The notes beneath the pieces were generated by a model. The model saw nothing but the letters and a program-made list of their open reading frames with translations. It was not told the DNA's origin and searched no databases. From Alphaproteobacteria bacterium (GTDB lineage Bacteria > Pseudomonadota > Alphaproteobacteria > Micavibrionales > Micavibrionaceae): a stretch of DNA of 64,000 bases. Made by a program: the position numbers and the translations under genes. Where the stretch lies: positions 1 to 64,000 of the forward strand of contig JADLAT010000015.1 in assembly GCA_020848095.1 (NCBI GenBank), read 5' to 3'. Positions 36,781-49,592 of the stretch are shown one piece after another (position 1 is the stretch's first letter; every line of letters starts with the position of its first letter).

Positions 36781-37209
36781 ATGTCATTGGAATACGCTGA
36801 AAATCGCATAAGGGAGGCTTTGAAGCTGACCAAAGGCAATCAGGCAAAGGCCCGCCAGCAGATCATCGCCTGGGCTTGCGAGGATGCCCGCCTGATGCAG
36901 GCACTGGCCCGCCCACATTTATCCGGTATCGTGGCTTATAATGTTGAGCGTGTGGCCTCTGGCCGCGCGGATGCAAGACATGAGGCCGAAAAAAATATCG
37001 CAGCGCCCAAGGCTTCACCAAAAGAGAAGGCAGCGCCAAAGAAGGAAAATTTTGGTCTGGAAATTCTCAAAGCCGCCGCCGGACAGGATACGCAGATTTT
37101 CGGCCTTGAGGATACGGGCGCGCCCCAAAAACGGGGGCAGGCATCGCAAGCCCATATTGATGCTTTGAAATCTATTGCCTCCAAGAGCAAGCACACCAAA
37201 AAACCGTGA
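36781..37209 (+). CDS. Hypothetical protein with Lys/Ala/Pro-rich linker
   Basis: A 142-residue protein. Residues 1-60 are helical (MSLEYAENRIREALKLTKG, then a QIIAWACEDARLMQALARPHL stretch). Residues 78-92 are a Lys/Pro/Ala linker, and the last 50 hold FGLEILKAAAG and a closing HIDALKSIASKSK helix. I do not recognise the family. Its stop codon overlaps the GTG of the kinase gene, so the two are translated together. Confidence 0.65.
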   Translation: MSLEYAENRIREALKLTKGNQAKARQQIIAWACEDARLMQALARPHLSGIVAYNVERVASGRADARHEAEKNIAAPKASPKEKAAPKKENFGLEILKAAAGQDTQIFGLEDTGAPQKRGQASQAHIDALKSIASKSKHTKKP

Positions 37210-38198
37210 GAGATTTTCTAACGCGCTGCGGCTGGTCGGAACCTGCGCCGCTGGCGCTGGATGCTTCTGCGCGCCGATATTATCGTGTGCGTAAGGGTAA
37301 TAAAACAGCCGTTTTTATGGATGCTTCCGGCGGCGATCCTCAGGAAATAGCCGGATTTATTCGCATTGCGGACTGGCTGCGCTCTGTGGACTTAAGCGCG
37401 CCGGAAATTCTGGAACAGGATATGGCTCAGGGTTTTCTGCTGCTGGAGGATTTTGGCCAGACCCCCTTGCGTGCGGCGCTGCAGGCCATGCCGGGGGATG
37501 ATGAGGGTATGAGAGAGATTTACGCGCTGGCCACCGGCGTTTTGGATCACCTGCAAAAGCAGACATGCCCGCCGGATTTACCGGATTACTATAAATCGAA
37601 TGTCCATAAGGGGCGGCGGCGAATTGTGGACTGGTTCGTACCCGCAGTGCGGGGAGTCAGAAATCCGGATGGGCTGGTCGAGCAATATCAAGCGCTCTGG
37701 GAGGCGATTGAAAAAGCACTTCCCGAACCACGCCTGGGGTTTGTTCATGTGGATTACCACATGGAAAATCTGATGCTCCTGCCGGAGCGTAGCGGGGCAA
37801 GGCGCTGCGGTATTTTGGATTTTCAGGGCGCGATGTATGGTCCGGTGCAGTATGATCTGGCCAATCTGCTCTATGACGCCCGCGCGGATATGTCCTCAGC
37901 CCTTCGTGCGGAGATTTTAGAGCATTTAACGCCGGAGGATCAGTGCTGGACGCAGGTGCTGGCCGCGCAATTTCATTGCCGGGTAATCGGCCAGTTTATA
38001 AAATTCGCCGTTCAAAAAGACGATCGTAAATATCTTTGTCATTTGCCGCGTTTGCAAAACTATATGCAAGAATCTATGAAAAACCCGCTTTTGAAGCCTT
38101 TAAGCGCATTTTTCAATGATCTTAAGCTTGATTTTTCCTGTACGTATGGTTTGAATGTCCCTGAGATCTCTCGGTATATCCGGGAGGATGCATTTTAA
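37206..38198 (+). CDS. APH-family phosphotransferase (AmgK-like)
   Basis: A 330-residue kinase of the aminoglycoside phosphotransferase fold. The catalytic loop is FVHVDYHMENLML and the metal loop is GILDFQGAMYGPVQYDLANLL. It resembles the AmgK sugar kinases that phosphorylate MurNAc/GlcNAc at C1 in cell-wall recycling. The usual partner murU is not next to it, so the substrate is not certain. The GTG start is set by the four-base overlap with the upstream stop. Confidence 0.82.
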   Translation: MRDFLTRCGWSEPAPLALDASARRYYRVRKGNKTAVFMDASGGDPQEIAGFIRIADWLRSVDLSAPEILEQDMAQGFLLLEDFGQTPLRAALQAMPGDDEGMREIYALATGVLDHLQKQTCPPDLPDYYKSNVHKGRRRIVDWFVPAVRGVRNPDGLVEQYQALWEAIEKALPEPRLGFVHVDYHMENLMLLPERSGARRCGILDFQGAMYGPVQYDLANLLYDARADMSSALRAEILEHLTPEDQCWTQVLAAQFHCRVIGQFIKFAVQKDDRKYLCHLPRLQNYMQESMKNPLLKPLSAFFNDLKLDFSCTYGLNVPEISRYIREDAF

Positions 38199-40504
<2,306 letters not shown>

Positions 40505-40643
40505 AAAGCACAACCAGTTCGTTAACGCAAAAATATGATTTCATAATAATCTATTTGGACGAATGTTTCACGAAAATTATAAAATAAGAAATATAATTTT
40601 TGTTGATAAAGGGCGGTATTGTGCTTAAGTAACTGTTTTTACG

Positions 40644-41858
40644 TTATTTTTTAAAAAACCTTATCCTTTGCCACAGGCTGCGGTTTTTTGGCTTTTCGCG
40701 ATTTTCATAGTTTTTGACAAGGAGGTTGCAGACCGTTTCAAACCTGTGACGATTTTCCTCTATAATCTCTTCTGCGAAAGTTTTTAGCCGGACAAAATTT
40801 TCCGGGCTGGCATCATCGATCGAGGTGTTAGGGGTGTTTTCCGCGCCAATACCCGTAACCATGGATTTATTGAAATTGTAGAGATTCTTCCCCAGCGTCT
40901 GTGAAAAGCTTTCAATCAGCGCCGATTCAGTTGCATGAAACAAAATATTGATAAGCGGCAAATCATTGCTCGGATCGACAACGCCAAGCCCGCCAAAACG
41001 ATTCCAGTCATCTTTTTTGAAAGAGCGGAGCGTGTGACCGGTGCCCAGCATAATCATGATGGTTTTTGTATTGGGTTGTAAATGTTGCTGGATCGCGCCG
41101 TGATAGCTGACGCAGGGGTTGTCGAAGATGCTGCCGTCGATTCCGGAATATTCGCGGGTATGGCCGCGGACCGGGTCTGTTGCCGTAAAATGGTGGCAGG
41201 GAAAATAGGTTGGTGCGGCGCAACTTGCCAGAATAGCGTCGCGCATTTTCACATGCGGTGTTGGTTTCTGGTTTTTAGGAAGCTGCATATGCTTGAGCCA
41301 GACGGCATGCCCCCCGCCATCAATAAAATTGTTCTGGGTGTGGACTGGCGTGTTTTGGTCCTCTCCCGGTTCCTGCGCGGCTTTGAGCTGCCCTCCGTCG
41401 ATATTGTACAGGGGCACGACAAGGCTGCGGATGGATTGCGATAAAACAGTGTCGCCGTAAAGATCCGTCAGGCATTTTGCAAGATGAGACGGGCTGTAAT
41501 GTCCGTGCCGTAACAGTTTTTGCAGCTGACCAATACGCATGGTGCGGTTATTGAAATCATGAACGAATCCCCGGAAATCCCGGAAACGGTCGGCGGGGAA
41601 AATCCTTTCCCCTTCGCGTTCGTAAAAACGGACCATGTGGCGCGCTTTGTATTTTGGTTTTGCGGGGTCGGCCTCGCTGGGCACATTCAGGGCGGCGTTG
41701 AGTATGGCGCCAGTGGAAGGTCCGGCAAAAATATCAACCATATCAGACATATTCAGCCCGGTTTCTTCCTCTATACGGCACATGATATGCGCCGGAATCA
41801 GGCCGCGCATACCACCGCCATAGTTGAAAAGAACGATTTTGGTGTTGGATGACGTCAT
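40644..41858 (-). CDS. Patatin-like phospholipase
   Basis: A 404-residue patatin. The oxyanion loop is GGGMRG (14-19), the nucleophile is S48 in GPSTG, and the acid is D241 in GIDGSIFDNP, giving the Ser-Asp dyad. FAGPSTGAILNAAL and ASCAAPTYFP are family blocks. There is no signal peptide, so it is cytosolic. Such enzymes hydrolyse acyl esters of phospholipids and are found both in housekeeping and in defence systems; nothing here marks it as defence. A leader with competing hairpins precedes it. Confidence 0.88.
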   Translation of the reverse strand: MTSSNTKIVLFNYGGGMRGLIPAHIMCRIEEETGLNMSDMVDIFAGPSTGAILNAALNVPSEADPAKPKYKARHMVRFYEREGERIFPADRFRDFRGFVHDFNNRTMRIGQLQKLLRHGHYSPSHLAKCLTDLYGDTVLSQSIRSLVVPLYNIDGGQLKAAQEPGEDQNTPVHTQNNFIDGGGHAVWLKHMQLPKNQKPTPHVKMRDAILASCAAPTYFPCHHFTATDPVRGHTREYSGIDGSIFDNPCVSYHGAIQQHLQPNTKTIMIMLGTGHTLRSFKKDDWNRFGGLGVVDPSNDLPLINILFHATESALIESFSQTLGKNLYNFNKSMVTGIGAENTPNTSIDDASPENFVRLKTFAEEIIEENRHRFETVCNLLVKNYENREKPKNRSLWQRIRFFKK

Positions 41859-41917
41859 GGGTTTTTAAAAATATGTGTAAGCGATTTTCGGAATGATTTG
41901 CGTTTAGAGCATAGCAC

Positions 41918-42015
41918 AAAAAAAACCGGACCTCATATCCGTATTACACGGGGGTCCGGTGAAGTTGAACAGGGAGGTTTCACGTCTGGGAGACGTAAGG
42001 ATCACTAGGACCCTC
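41918..42015 (-). promoter_or_regulatory. Attenuator-like leader with terminator upstream of the patatin gene
   Basis: Read on the minus strand, segment 1 is GAGGGTCC (42015-42008), segment 2 is ACCGGACC (41960-41953) and segment 3 is GGTCCGGT (41932-41925), followed by a T-run. Segments 2 and 3 form an 8-base terminator stem with an inner CCGT/ACGG stem. Segments 1 and 2 can pair over six bases, which would prevent it. A tight hairpin (41982-41987 with 41991-41996) lies between. The terminator ends about 60 bases before the patatin start. It may instead be the end of the lysR transcript or of a small RNA. Confidence 0.55.
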
Positions 42016-42118
42016 ATCAACACTGAAGCTGATAGTTGTGTTATACAGAGCTTAGTTATGCGGGAGTAGCATAAATATTCCATATCAGCCGCGCGTTTTA
42101 TGCATGCCTTGGCGAAGA

Positions 42119-43009
42119 CTAAAAGGGTGCCAGATGAATAGAACTGAGTAAAAAGTCCCGGAAAGCATTGATTCTTTCGGAGTTTCTCCGCTCCTCAGCA
42201 TAGACATAATAAATATCGGTTGATGGGCGTTGGTATTCAGGCAGGAGAATCTGTAAACTGGCATCGTCCCGGATAATGTAGTCGGGAAGAACGGAGATTC
42301 CTGCCCCGGTCTGGGTGGCTCTATAGGTGGCATAAAGGGAATTGATCATCGTGACGTTATAGTCTTGCTCCGGCCTTACATTGGCCAGATCCAAAAGCCA
42401 GTTGGGATTGCTGATCGGGGAGGCCGTATTGCGCGGAAAGCCGATTAACCGATGTTGTTTCAGCTCTTTAATGTTCTCTGGCTTCCCATGGCGAGCAATA
42501 TATTCCTTAGAGGCGCATATATGAAATTCAATGGTCGTCAAACGCAGATGAACCAGATCGCCCTGTTTTGGTTTGTGCAAACGAATCGCGGCGTCCGCTT
42601 CCCGCATGCCCAGATCAAGAACCTTGTCATCAAGGAGAATCGTGAGCTGGATGTTGGGGTAAAGATCCTGAAATTTTTGAAGGCGCGAAGACAGCCATGT
42701 TGTACCGATGAAATGGGAAACGGTGATAATTAACGGCCCCTCTGGCAGGCGGCGCGTATCAGCCATTTGCCCTTCCAGAAGCAAGAGTTTGCGCGCGATC
42801 TCATCTGTGGCTTTTTGTAAAAGCTCACCTTGCTCCGTCAGGATTAACCCGCGTGCGTGACGGTGGAACAGGGCAACGCCCAGGCTGCGCTCAAGCTGGC
42901 CGATCTGGCGAGAAATGGCAGATTGGCTCAGGTTAAGAATCTCCCCTGCGCCCGTGAAGCTGCCGGCTCTGGCAACGGTATGAAAAAATCTGAGTTTATC
43001 CCAATCCAT
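42119..43009 (-). CDS. LysR family transcriptional regulator
   Basis: A 296-residue LysR regulator. The helix-turn-helix lies at residues 4-63 (FFHTVARAGSFTGAGEILNLSQSAISRQIGQLE in part), and the effector domain follows, with LIITVSHFIGTTWLSSRL at its start. It is directly downstream of trxB, 15 bases apart, so it is likely co-transcribed; trxB-lysR pairs are frequent in alphaproteobacteria. The effector is unknown; a redox link is inferred from context. Confidence 0.92.
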   Translation of the reverse strand: MDWDKLRFFHTVARAGSFTGAGEILNLSQSAISRQIGQLERSLGVALFHRHARGLILTEQGELLQKATDEIARKLLLLEGQMADTRRLPEGPLIITVSHFIGTTWLSSRLQKFQDLYPNIQLTILLDDKVLDLGMREADAAIRLHKPKQGDLVHLRLTTIEFHICASKEYIARHGKPENIKELKQHRLIGFPRNTASPISNPNWLLDLANVRPEQDYNVTMINSLYATYRATQTGAGISVLPDYIIRDDASLQILLPEYQRPSTDIYYVYAEERRNSERINAFRDFLLSSIHLAPF

Positions 43010-43023
43010 GGGAGGGGCGCCTT

Positions 43024-43971
43024 TCAGGAATCGGTTTTATGCGCGGCCAGAAAACGATCGGCCTCCAGCGCGGCCATGCAGCCCATTCCGGCGGCCGTAA
43101 CGGCCTGCCGATAAACATGATCTACCACATCACCGGCCGCATAAACGCCGGGGATGGAGGTCGCAGTGGAATCTGGTGCCTTCAGGAGGTAGCCGTTCTC
43201 ATCCATATCCAGTTTGCCCTTGAAAAGCTCCGTAGCCGGATCATGCCCGATCGCGACAAACAACCCGTCCGCCTTAAGCACACTTTCCACGCCGGACTGG
43301 GCATGTCTGAGGCGCAATCCGGTCATCCCGGTTTCATCGCCTGTGATTTCTTCAACCACGGTATCCCACAGCACATGAACTTTTGGATTAGCAAACAGGC
43401 GGTCTTGCGCTATTTTCTCCGCCCGAAGCGTATCGCGCCTGTGGATGAGTGTGACTTTCGAGCAAAAGTTGGTAAGAAACAAAGCCTCCTCAACCGCCGT
43501 ATTCCCGCCGCCGACAATTGCGACATTCTTGCCACGGAAGAAGAAACCATCACACGTTGCGCAGGCGGAAACCCCTCTGCCGCGATAGGTGTTTTCGGAT
43601 TCAATCCCCAGCCAGCGGGCCTTGGCCCCGGTCGCAATGATGAGTGTATCACCCGTATAAACCTGTCCACCATCGCCGGTGGCCTTGAATGGGCGGGCGG
43701 TTAAATCAATATCCTTAATGTAATCATTGATCAGAGATGTGCCCACATGCTCGGCCTGTTTTTTCATCTGCTCCATCAGCCATGGGCCTTGGATAGGGTC
43801 GGAAAAGCCGGGATAATTCTCAACATCGGTTGTGATCATCAATTGCCCGCCCGGCTCAAACCCGGTGATGAGGGTAGGGGACAGATTAGCTCTGGCGGCA
43901 TAAATGGCGGCGGTATAGCCCGCCGGGCCGGAGCCGATAATCAAGACTTTGGAATGGTGTATGTTGCTCAT
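43024..43971 (-). CDS. trxB: Thioredoxin reductase
   Basis: A 315-residue NADPH-dependent flavoenzyme. FAD-binding [16 protein letters not shown] is at the N-terminus, the redox pair is CATC in [30 protein letters not shown], which also gives the NADPH-binding GGGNTA, and [23 protein letters not shown] closes the FAD site. It reduces thioredoxin in the cytosol. Confidence 0.96.
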   Translation of the reverse strand: MSNIHHSKVLIIGSGPAGYTAAIYAARANLSPTLITGFEPGGQLMITTDVENYPGFSDPIQGPWLMEQMKKQAEHVGTSLINDYIKDIDLTARPFKATGDGGQVYTGDTLIIATGAKARWLGIESENTYRGRGVSACATCDGFFFRGKNVAIVGGGNTAVEEALFLTNFCSKVTLIHRRDTLRAEKIAQDRLFANPKVHVLWDTVVEEITGDETGMTGLRLRHAQSGVESVLKADGLFVAIGHDPATELFKGKLDMDENGYLLKAPDSTATSIPGVYAAGDVVDHVYRQAVTAAGMGCMAALEADRFLAAHKTDS

Positions 43972-44008
43972 GGTTTTTTATAATGGCTTCAGCGTTGATA
44001 ATCCAGCT

Positions 44009-44950
44009 TTATAAGCCCATACGCTTTTGTATTTCGAGGGCAATTTTACGTGAATCATTTAAAGGTTCATAATCCCACTCTTCAAGCGTTCCAGAAAAAC
44101 GGCGCACCGCGCCGCTGCGGATCAGGTTTTCCTGCATGGCGTTCAGGCGTTTTGTACCGCCCTCCAGATCAACCATGTAAACAGGTTTTCCGGTTGTGGC
44201 AGCCTCGGAAAGCATAGAGGCGCTATCAGCCGTCACGAGAATGAAATCCGCCCACGCCAGTAACCCGAAATAGGGGTTTTTCCCTTGCCCATCCCAAATG
44301 AAATGACCGCTATCTTTTAGGGAATCGCGTAAGAGCTGTTCGTTTTCCGCGCCCGTCCGGCGCGATGCGGTGATCATCAGGCCGCCTTCCAGCTTTTTGA
44401 GACGCGCTACAAGGCTTTCCATGATGGTAGGGGTGAGAGTATAGGCCTTGCTCGTGCCGCCGATTAAAACCGCGATGCGGGGCGCAGGCAGGGCAGAAAA
44501 CGCTCTGAACTCTTCTCGCGCAACAGCCAGCTTTGTTGCGGTAATGCGGTTTGGCGTGGCCGTTGTGACAATGACATTTTCGCCGCGCGTGGGGTCATGC
44601 TCCGGCACGGCCAGCAGGTCAAAATGCCGCGCACTGATTCGGGGGTCTTGAATTTGTACCGTGAAGGTTTTGCCCTCGCTCATGCGTTTGATGTAGCGAG
44701 AAGCGGCGATACTTTTCCGTCCCGATGCAATCAGCAAATCCGGCCAGGGAGGCTGGAGCGCGGGCGTGAAGCTGGGCGCGGATTCAAACCTGAGATAGGG
44801 GGAGAGTGTTTTCCATGGCTCCCGCAGGGTAATGCGTTTTATATCCGGTGCCAGACCAAGAGCTTCGGCAACGCCCAGGCATTGGTTTTCCGTTCCGGCC
44901 ATACCCTCCGTTATAATCCAGCAAATCGGCGGTTTTATATTACTTGTCAT
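44009..44950 (-). CDS. ELM1 / GtrOC1 family protein (DUF1022)
   Basis: A 313-residue protein of the mitochondrial-fission ELM1 family. The start ICWIITEGMAGTENQCLGVAEALG and the RKSIAASRYIKR block are family marks; the middle holds IAVLIGGTSKAYTL and the end TADSASMLSEAATTGKPVYM, in line with a GT-B glycosyltransferase-like fold. In bacteria these proteins lie near cell-envelope sugar genes; the plant relative acts in organelle division. The role here is not known. It sits 37 bases before trxB on the same strand. Confidence 0.85.
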   Translation of the reverse strand: MTSNIKPPICWIITEGMAGTENQCLGVAEALGLAPDIKRITLREPWKTLSPYLRFESAPSFTPALQPPWPDLLIASGRKSIAASRYIKRMSEGKTFTVQIQDPRISARHFDLLAVPEHDPTRGENVIVTTATPNRITATKLAVAREEFRAFSALPAPRIAVLIGGTSKAYTLTPTIMESLVARLKKLEGGLMITASRRTGAENEQLLRDSLKDSGHFIWDGQGKNPYFGLLAWADFILVTADSASMLSEAATTGKPVYMVDLEGGTKRLNAMQENLIRSGAVRRFSGTLEEWDYEPLNDSRKIALEIQKRMGL

Positions 44951-45068
44951 GATCTGGAAATTTGCTTTTTTTGAGTTTTTTCATGAAAGAGCTTGCAAGG
45001 AGCATCGCGCAACTTTATATCAGGCTCTTACAGCTTTGTGAAATGCTTTAGCCCTTTGAAAATCCGAT

Positions 45069-45542
45069 ATGCGCCGCGCAAAACTCGATAGAATTGATAA
45101 AAAGATCCTCGAACGTCTGCAGACAGACGGACGGATCACGAATGTTGATCTTGCCAAAGAGGTCGGAATATCCGCGCCACCATGCCTGCGCCGTGTTCGC
45201 GCGCTGGAAGAAAAGGGATATATAAAAAGCTATCACGCCAAGATTGACCCGGTGATTCTAGGGTATGCGGTGACGGTGTTTGCGCTGGTTAAGCTGACCT
45301 CGCAGGCAGAGAAAGATCTTACGGCCTTTACGGCACAAATCCGCCAGTGGCCCATGGTGCGGGAGTGTCACATGCTGGCCGGTGATGTTGATTTTATTCT
45401 TAAAATTGTCGCGAAGGACTGGGATAATTATCAGGACTTCCTGACGCATGAGCTAACAGCCCTGTCCAATGTGACCTCGGTTAAATCCTCGCTATGCGTG
45501 CGCACGCAAAAGGACGAGCCGGGTGTCCCGATCGAAGGATAA
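45069..45542 (+). CDS. lrp: Lrp/AsnC family transcriptional regulator
   Basis: A 157-residue Lrp-type regulator. The HTH domain is residues 5-60 (LDRIDKKILERLQTDGRITN and VDLAKEVGISAPPCLRRVRALEEKG), and the RAM ligand domain follows with ALVKLTSQAEKDL and ECHMLAGDVDFILKI. Placement beside greA and opposite trxB is common in alphaproteobacteria. An amino-acid effector is likely from the family. Confidence 0.93.
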   Translation: MRRAKLDRIDKKILERLQTDGRITNVDLAKEVGISAPPCLRRVRALEEKGYIKSYHAKIDPVILGYAVTVFALVKLTSQAEKDLTAFTAQIRQWPMVRECHMLAGDVDFILKIVAKDWDNYQDFLTHELTALSNVTSVKSSLCVRTQKDEPGVPIEG

Positions 45543-45575
45543 TCTTTAGGCATCACGCATTTTATCAGTGCGCAA

Positions 45576-46049
45576 TCACTTGTACTTCACATCGATAACT
45601 TCATACTTCCGTGTACCTTTGGGTGTTTTGACGTTGGCGGTGTCACCTTCGCCCTTGCCGATCAGAGCGCGAGCCAAAGGTGCGCTGATGGCTATTTTCC
45701 CCTTGGCCATGTCGGATTCGTAATCGCCTACGATCTGATAGGTGGACTCCTCATCAGTGTCCTCATCCACCACGATAACGGTCGCGCCAAATTTAACCGT
45801 ATCACCGCTTAGGGATGACGGATCAATAATCTGCGCCCGGCTTAAAACGGATTCCAGTTCCTGAATTCGGCCCTCGATAAAGCTTTGCTGGTCTTTGGCC
45901 GCGTGATATTCGGCATTCTCGGAAAGGTCGCCATGCGCCCGTGCCTCTGCAATCGCTTCAATAACAGCGGGGCGTCTTACGCTTTTCAGGTCTTTGAGCT
46001 CAATCTCCAGAGCGGCGTGACCTTGCGTGGTCATGGGAACCTTTTCCAT
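45576..46049 (-). CDS. greA: Transcription elongation factor GreA
   Basis: A 157-residue Gre factor. The N-terminal coiled coil ends in the catalytic acidic tip ([20 protein letters not shown], with D and E), and the C-terminal FKBP-like part has [30 protein letters not shown]. It stimulates RNA cleavage by backtracked RNA polymerase. It lies after carB, with a terminator between. Confidence 0.97.
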   Translation of the reverse strand: MEKVPMTTQGHAALEIELKDLKSVRRPAVIEAIAEARAHGDLSENAEYHAAKDQQSFIEGRIQELESVLSRAQIIDPSSLSGDTVKFGATVIVVDEDTDEESTYQIVGDYESDMAKGKIAISAPLARALIGKGEGDTANVKTPKGTRKYEVIDVKYK

Positions 46050-46060
46050 TTTTATTCCTC

Positions 46061-46094
46061 ATACATAAAAACAAACCCGCCGAAAATCGGCGGG
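46061..46094 (-). terminator. Rho-independent terminator after carB
   Basis: Read on the minus strand, an 8-base stem CCCGCCGA with TCGGCGGG (46094-46087 and 46083-46076), 3-base loop, followed by TTTGTTTTTAT. It separates carB from greA. Confidence 0.85.
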
Positions 46095-46168
46095 AACATT
46101 TATAAGATATGATTTAAAGCCATGAACGTCAAGATGTATGGAGCAGGGTCGCGGCGCGCTCCTCAGCC

Positions 46169-49100
46169 TTACGCCGCGTTCCTGTCGCTTTTCTTCTTCT
46201 CGAAATAGCTCTGTAGGCTGGCCACTTCAATATCCTTGGCCTTTATCGCCCGGATAGCGCCCATGGCGGCGGTTGCCGCCGTTAAAAGCGTGTAGTAGGG
46301 GATTTTGTTCATCATAGCCATACGGCGAATGTTGGTCGAGTCCGCCACAGCCTGAGAGCTTTTTGTGGTCGTGTTGATCATAAGGGCAATCTCACCGTTA
46401 ATGATGGCATCCACGATATGTGGCTGCCCCTCCATAACCTTATTGATACGCGTAACCTCCAGTCCGTTCTCCTGTAAGAAACGGCATGTCCCCCCTGTGG
46501 CGGTCAAGGTAAACCCCATATCGGTCAAATTCTTAGCGGCCGGGAGCAGGGCGGGTTTATCATCGTTTTTGACCGAAAGAAAGACTCTGCCCGTTTTGGG
46601 AAGAACCGTCCCGGCAGCCAGTTGAGATTTGGCAATGGCATGCGCAAGATCCTTGTCGATTCCCATGACTTCGCCGGTTGACTTCATTTCCGGGCCGAGC
46701 AGGGGTTCAACACCGGGGAAACGATTAAACGGAAAAACCGGGGCTTTTACGGCGTAATGATCGGGTGTTTTGCCGGTAAGGAGGGATTTGAAATCACTAA
46801 GGCGCTCACCGGCCATAATTCTGGCCGCAATTTTGGCAACCGGTACGCCTGTTGCTTTTGCTACGAAAGGAACTGTGCGTGACGCTCTTGGGTTAACCTC
46901 AAGAATATAGATATCCTGTTCCTGCGTTTCCTCATTCTTGCGGATCGCAAACTGGATGTTCATCAGCCCCTTGACCTGCAGAGCCTTGGCCAGTTGGACG
47001 GTTTGCTTCTCCAATTTCTGAATGGTGGTAGGCGATAGCGTATGCGGCGGCAGGACACAAGCCGAATCGCCGGAGTGAATGCCCGCCTCTTCAATATGCT
47101 CCATGATACCGGCAACATAGACCTCTTCGCTATCGCACAGCGCGTCAACATCCAGCTCGATCGCGCTTTTGAGATAACGGTCCAGCAAAACGGGCGTATC
47201 GCCGGAAACCTTGACGGCTGTTTTGATGTATTCTCTAAGCTCGTTAATGGTGTGAACAATCTGCATGGCTTGCCCGCCCAGAACATAAGAAGGACGAATA
47301 ACCAGCGGGAAGCCGATTTTTTCGGCAATTTTCTCGGCCTCTTCTCCGGAACGCGCAAGGCCGTTAGGCGGCTGGCGCAGATTGATTTTATGGAGCAATT
47401 GCTGGAAACGCTCACGGTCTTCGGCCAGATCAATAGCATCTGGCGAAGTGCCGAGGATGGGTATTCCGGCGTTTTGCAGCGCATTGGCCAGTTTTAGCGG
47501 TGTCTGCCCGCCAAGCTGGACAATAACGCCTTTTATCGTGCCGTTTTTTTGCTCGGCGCGGATAAGCTCAATAACATCCTCTTCCGTGAGAGGCTCGAAG
47601 TAAAGCCGGTCAGAGGTATCGTAATCCGTTGAAACGGTTTCGGGGTTACAATTAACCATGATGGTTTCATAGCCCGCCTCTTTAAGAGCGTAAGCAGCAT
47701 GAACGCAGCAATAATCAAACTCTATCCCTTGGCCGATCCTGTTAGGGCCGCCACCCAGAATGATAATTTTTTCGCGGTCCGTTGGGCGGCATTCATCGCT
47801 GCCGTCCTGCGCGGAAGAAAAAGATTCATAACAGCTGTACATATAAGGCGTTTCAGAAGGAATTTCTGCGGCGCAGGTATCAACCCGTTTGAAAACCGGA
47901 TGCACGTCAAGATCATGGCGTTTTTTACGAAGCGCAGCCTCGCTGTTGCCGGTTAAGCTCGCCAGACGGGCATCGGAAAAGCCCATTTTCTTGAGGCGGG
48001 TCCAGCCCGGCGCATCTTCCGGTATGCCGTTGGCTGCGACCTCTTCTTCGGTTCGAACGATATGCTCAATACGCTCTAAAAACCAGGGGTCAACCTTGCA
48101 GATATTATGGATTTTTTCCAGACTGATACCATTACGGAAGGCATCGGCGATATATAAAAGGCGCTGTGGCGTGGGCGGCGCGATTTTTGCCAGAATTTCA
48201 TCTTCCAGCGCCTGCGGAGAATCAGCCTTGATGTGTAAAATAGGCGTAAGGCCATCCAACCCTTTTTCGAGCGAGCGCAAAGCTTTTTGTAGAGATTCCT
48301 CAAAGGAGCGCCCGATGGCCATGACCTCTCCTACGGATTTCATGGAGGTGGTGAGTGTTGAGTCGGACCCTTTAAATTTCTCAAAGGCAAAGCGGGGAAT
48401 CTTGGTGACAACGTAATCTATCGTTGGTTCAAAAGAGGCTGGCGTTTTACCGCCGGTGATATCGTTGCCAAGCTCATCCAGCGTATAGCCAACAGCCAGC
48501 TTGGCCGCAATCTTGGCGATAGGAAAGCCCGTCGCCTTGGGGGCCAGCGCGGAAGAGCGTGAAACGCGCGGGTTCATCTCAATAACAATTAAACGCCCAT
48601 CTTTGGGGTTCACGGCGAACTGCACGTTTGATCCGCCCGTCTCCACACCAATGCCACGCAATACGGCAATGGAGGCGTTGCGCATGATCTGGTATTCCTT
48701 GTCCGTCAAGGTCAAGGCGGGCGCAACCGTAATGGAATCGCCCGTATGGATGCCCATCGGGTCGATGTTTTCGATAGAGCAGATGATGATGCAGTTATCA
48801 TTTTTATCGCGGACAACTTCCATCTCATATTCTTTCCAGCCCAGAAGCGATTCTTCGACCAGAATTTGAGAAATGGGGGAGGCATCCAGCCCTTCGGCTG
48901 TAATTTTTTCGTATTGTTCCTTGTTATACGCGATACCGCCGCCGGTGCCACCCAGAGTAAAGGCCGGGCGGATAATCGCCGGAAGGCCAATTTCCTCAAG
49001 CGCGGCGCGTGCCTCATCTTTGTTGTGGGCCAGTACGGATCTTGCTGATTCTAAACCCAGATCATCCATACATCTTTTAAACAGATCGCGGTCTTCGGCC

Positions 49101-49474
49101 TTGGCGATAGCCTCACGGTCCGCACCGATCAATTCAATGCCCAATTCATCCAGCGTTCCATCTTCGGCAAGCGAAAGCGCGGTGTTAAGTGCCGTCTGCC
49201 CGCCCATGGTGGGGAGCAGGGCATCGGGACGCTCCTTGCGGAGGATTTTGGCGACAACTTTGGGCGTTATGGGTTCAATGTAAGTGGCATCAGCCATCTC
49301 CGGGTCGGTCATGATGGTGGCCGGATTGGAGTTTATGAGGATAATACGGTAGCCCTCCTCACGCAGAGCCTTACAGGCTTGCGCGCCCGAATAATCAAAT
49401 TCACAGGCTTGCCCGATAATGATGGGGCCGGCTCCGATAATGGCGATGGATTTGATGTCGGTGCGTTTGGGCAT
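46169..49474 (-). CDS. carB: Carbamoyl-phosphate synthase large subunit
   Basis: A 1101-residue CarB of full length. Two ATP-grasp halves are present: the first begins with [22 protein letters not shown] and has FALGGTGGG-like [11 protein letters not shown]; the second begins [22 protein letters not shown] and has [11 protein letters not shown]. The MGS-type regulatory domain is at the C-terminus ([16 protein letters not shown]). It makes carbamoyl phosphate from bicarbonate, ammonia and 2 ATP for arginine and pyrimidine synthesis. carA is 1.3 kb upstream on the same strand, with carbonic anhydrase and a GxxExxY gene between. Confidence 0.97.
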   Translation of the reverse strand: MPKRTDIKSIAIIGAGPIIIGQACEFDYSGAQACKALREEGYRIILINSNPATIMTDPEMADATYIEPITPKVVAKILRKERPDALLPTMGGQTALNTALSLAEDGTLDELGIELIGADREAIAKAEDRDLFKRCMDDLGLESARSVLAHNKDEARAALEEIGLPAIIRPAFTLGGTGGGIAYNKEQYEKITAEGLDASPISQILVEESLLGWKEYEMEVVRDKNDNCIIICSIENIDPMGIHTGDSITVAPALTLTDKEYQIMRNASIAVLRGIGVETGGSNVQFAVNPKDGRLIVIEMNPRVSRSSALAPKATGFPIAKIAAKLAVGYTLDELGNDITGGKTPASFEPTIDYVVTKIPRFAFEKFKGSDSTLTTSMKSVGEVMAIGRSFEESLQKALRSLEKGLDGLTPILHIKADSPQALEDEILAKIAPPTPQRLLYIADAFRNGISLEKIHNICKVDPWFLERIEHIVRTEEEVAANGIPEDAPGWTRLKKMGFSDARLASLTGNSEAALRKKRHDLDVHPVFKRVDTCAAEIPSETPYMYSCYESFSSAQDGSDECRPTDREKIIILGGGPNRIGQGIEFDYCCVHAAYALKEAGYETIMVNCNPETVSTDYDTSDRLYFEPLTEEDVIELIRAEQKNGTIKGVIVQLGGQTPLKLANALQNAGIPILGTSPDAIDLAEDRERFQQLLHKINLRQPPNGLARSGEEAEKIAEKIGFPLVIRPSYVLGGQAMQIVHTINELREYIKTAVKVSGDTPVLLDRYLKSAIELDVDALCDSEEVYVAGIMEHIEEAGIHSGDSACVLPPHTLSPTTIQKLEKQTVQLAKALQVKGLMNIQFAIRKNEETQEQDIYILEVNPRASRTVPFVAKATGVPVAKIAARIMAGERLSDFKSLLTGKTPDHYAVKAPVFPFNRFPGVEPLLGPEMKSTGEVMGIDKDLAHAIAKSQLAAGTVLPKTGRVFLSVKNDDKPALLPAAKNLTDMGFTLTATGGTCRFLQENGLEVTRINKVMEGQPHIVDAIINGEIALMINTTTKSSQAVADSTNIRRMAMMNKIPYYTLLTAATAAMGAIRAIKAKDIEVASLQSYFEKKKSDRNAA

Positions 49475-49501
49475 TTTATTTCCTTTTAGTTTTTGTTTAT
49501 C

Positions 49502-49530
49502 ACCACAGAGAACACAGAGTTCACAGAGAT
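49502..49530 (+). repeat. Inverted repeat copy, 3' side of the GxxExxY gene
   Basis: A 29-base element, ACCACAGAGAACACAGAGT at its start, matching its inverted partner at 49972-50000 in 24 of 29 positions. It lies between carB and the GxxExxY gene. Confidence 0.65.
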
Positions 49531-49592
49531 TTATAGGTATTTAATTTCATTATAGAGATTTTCGGTTTCTTTTTTTGTCGTTGTTGTTCGTC

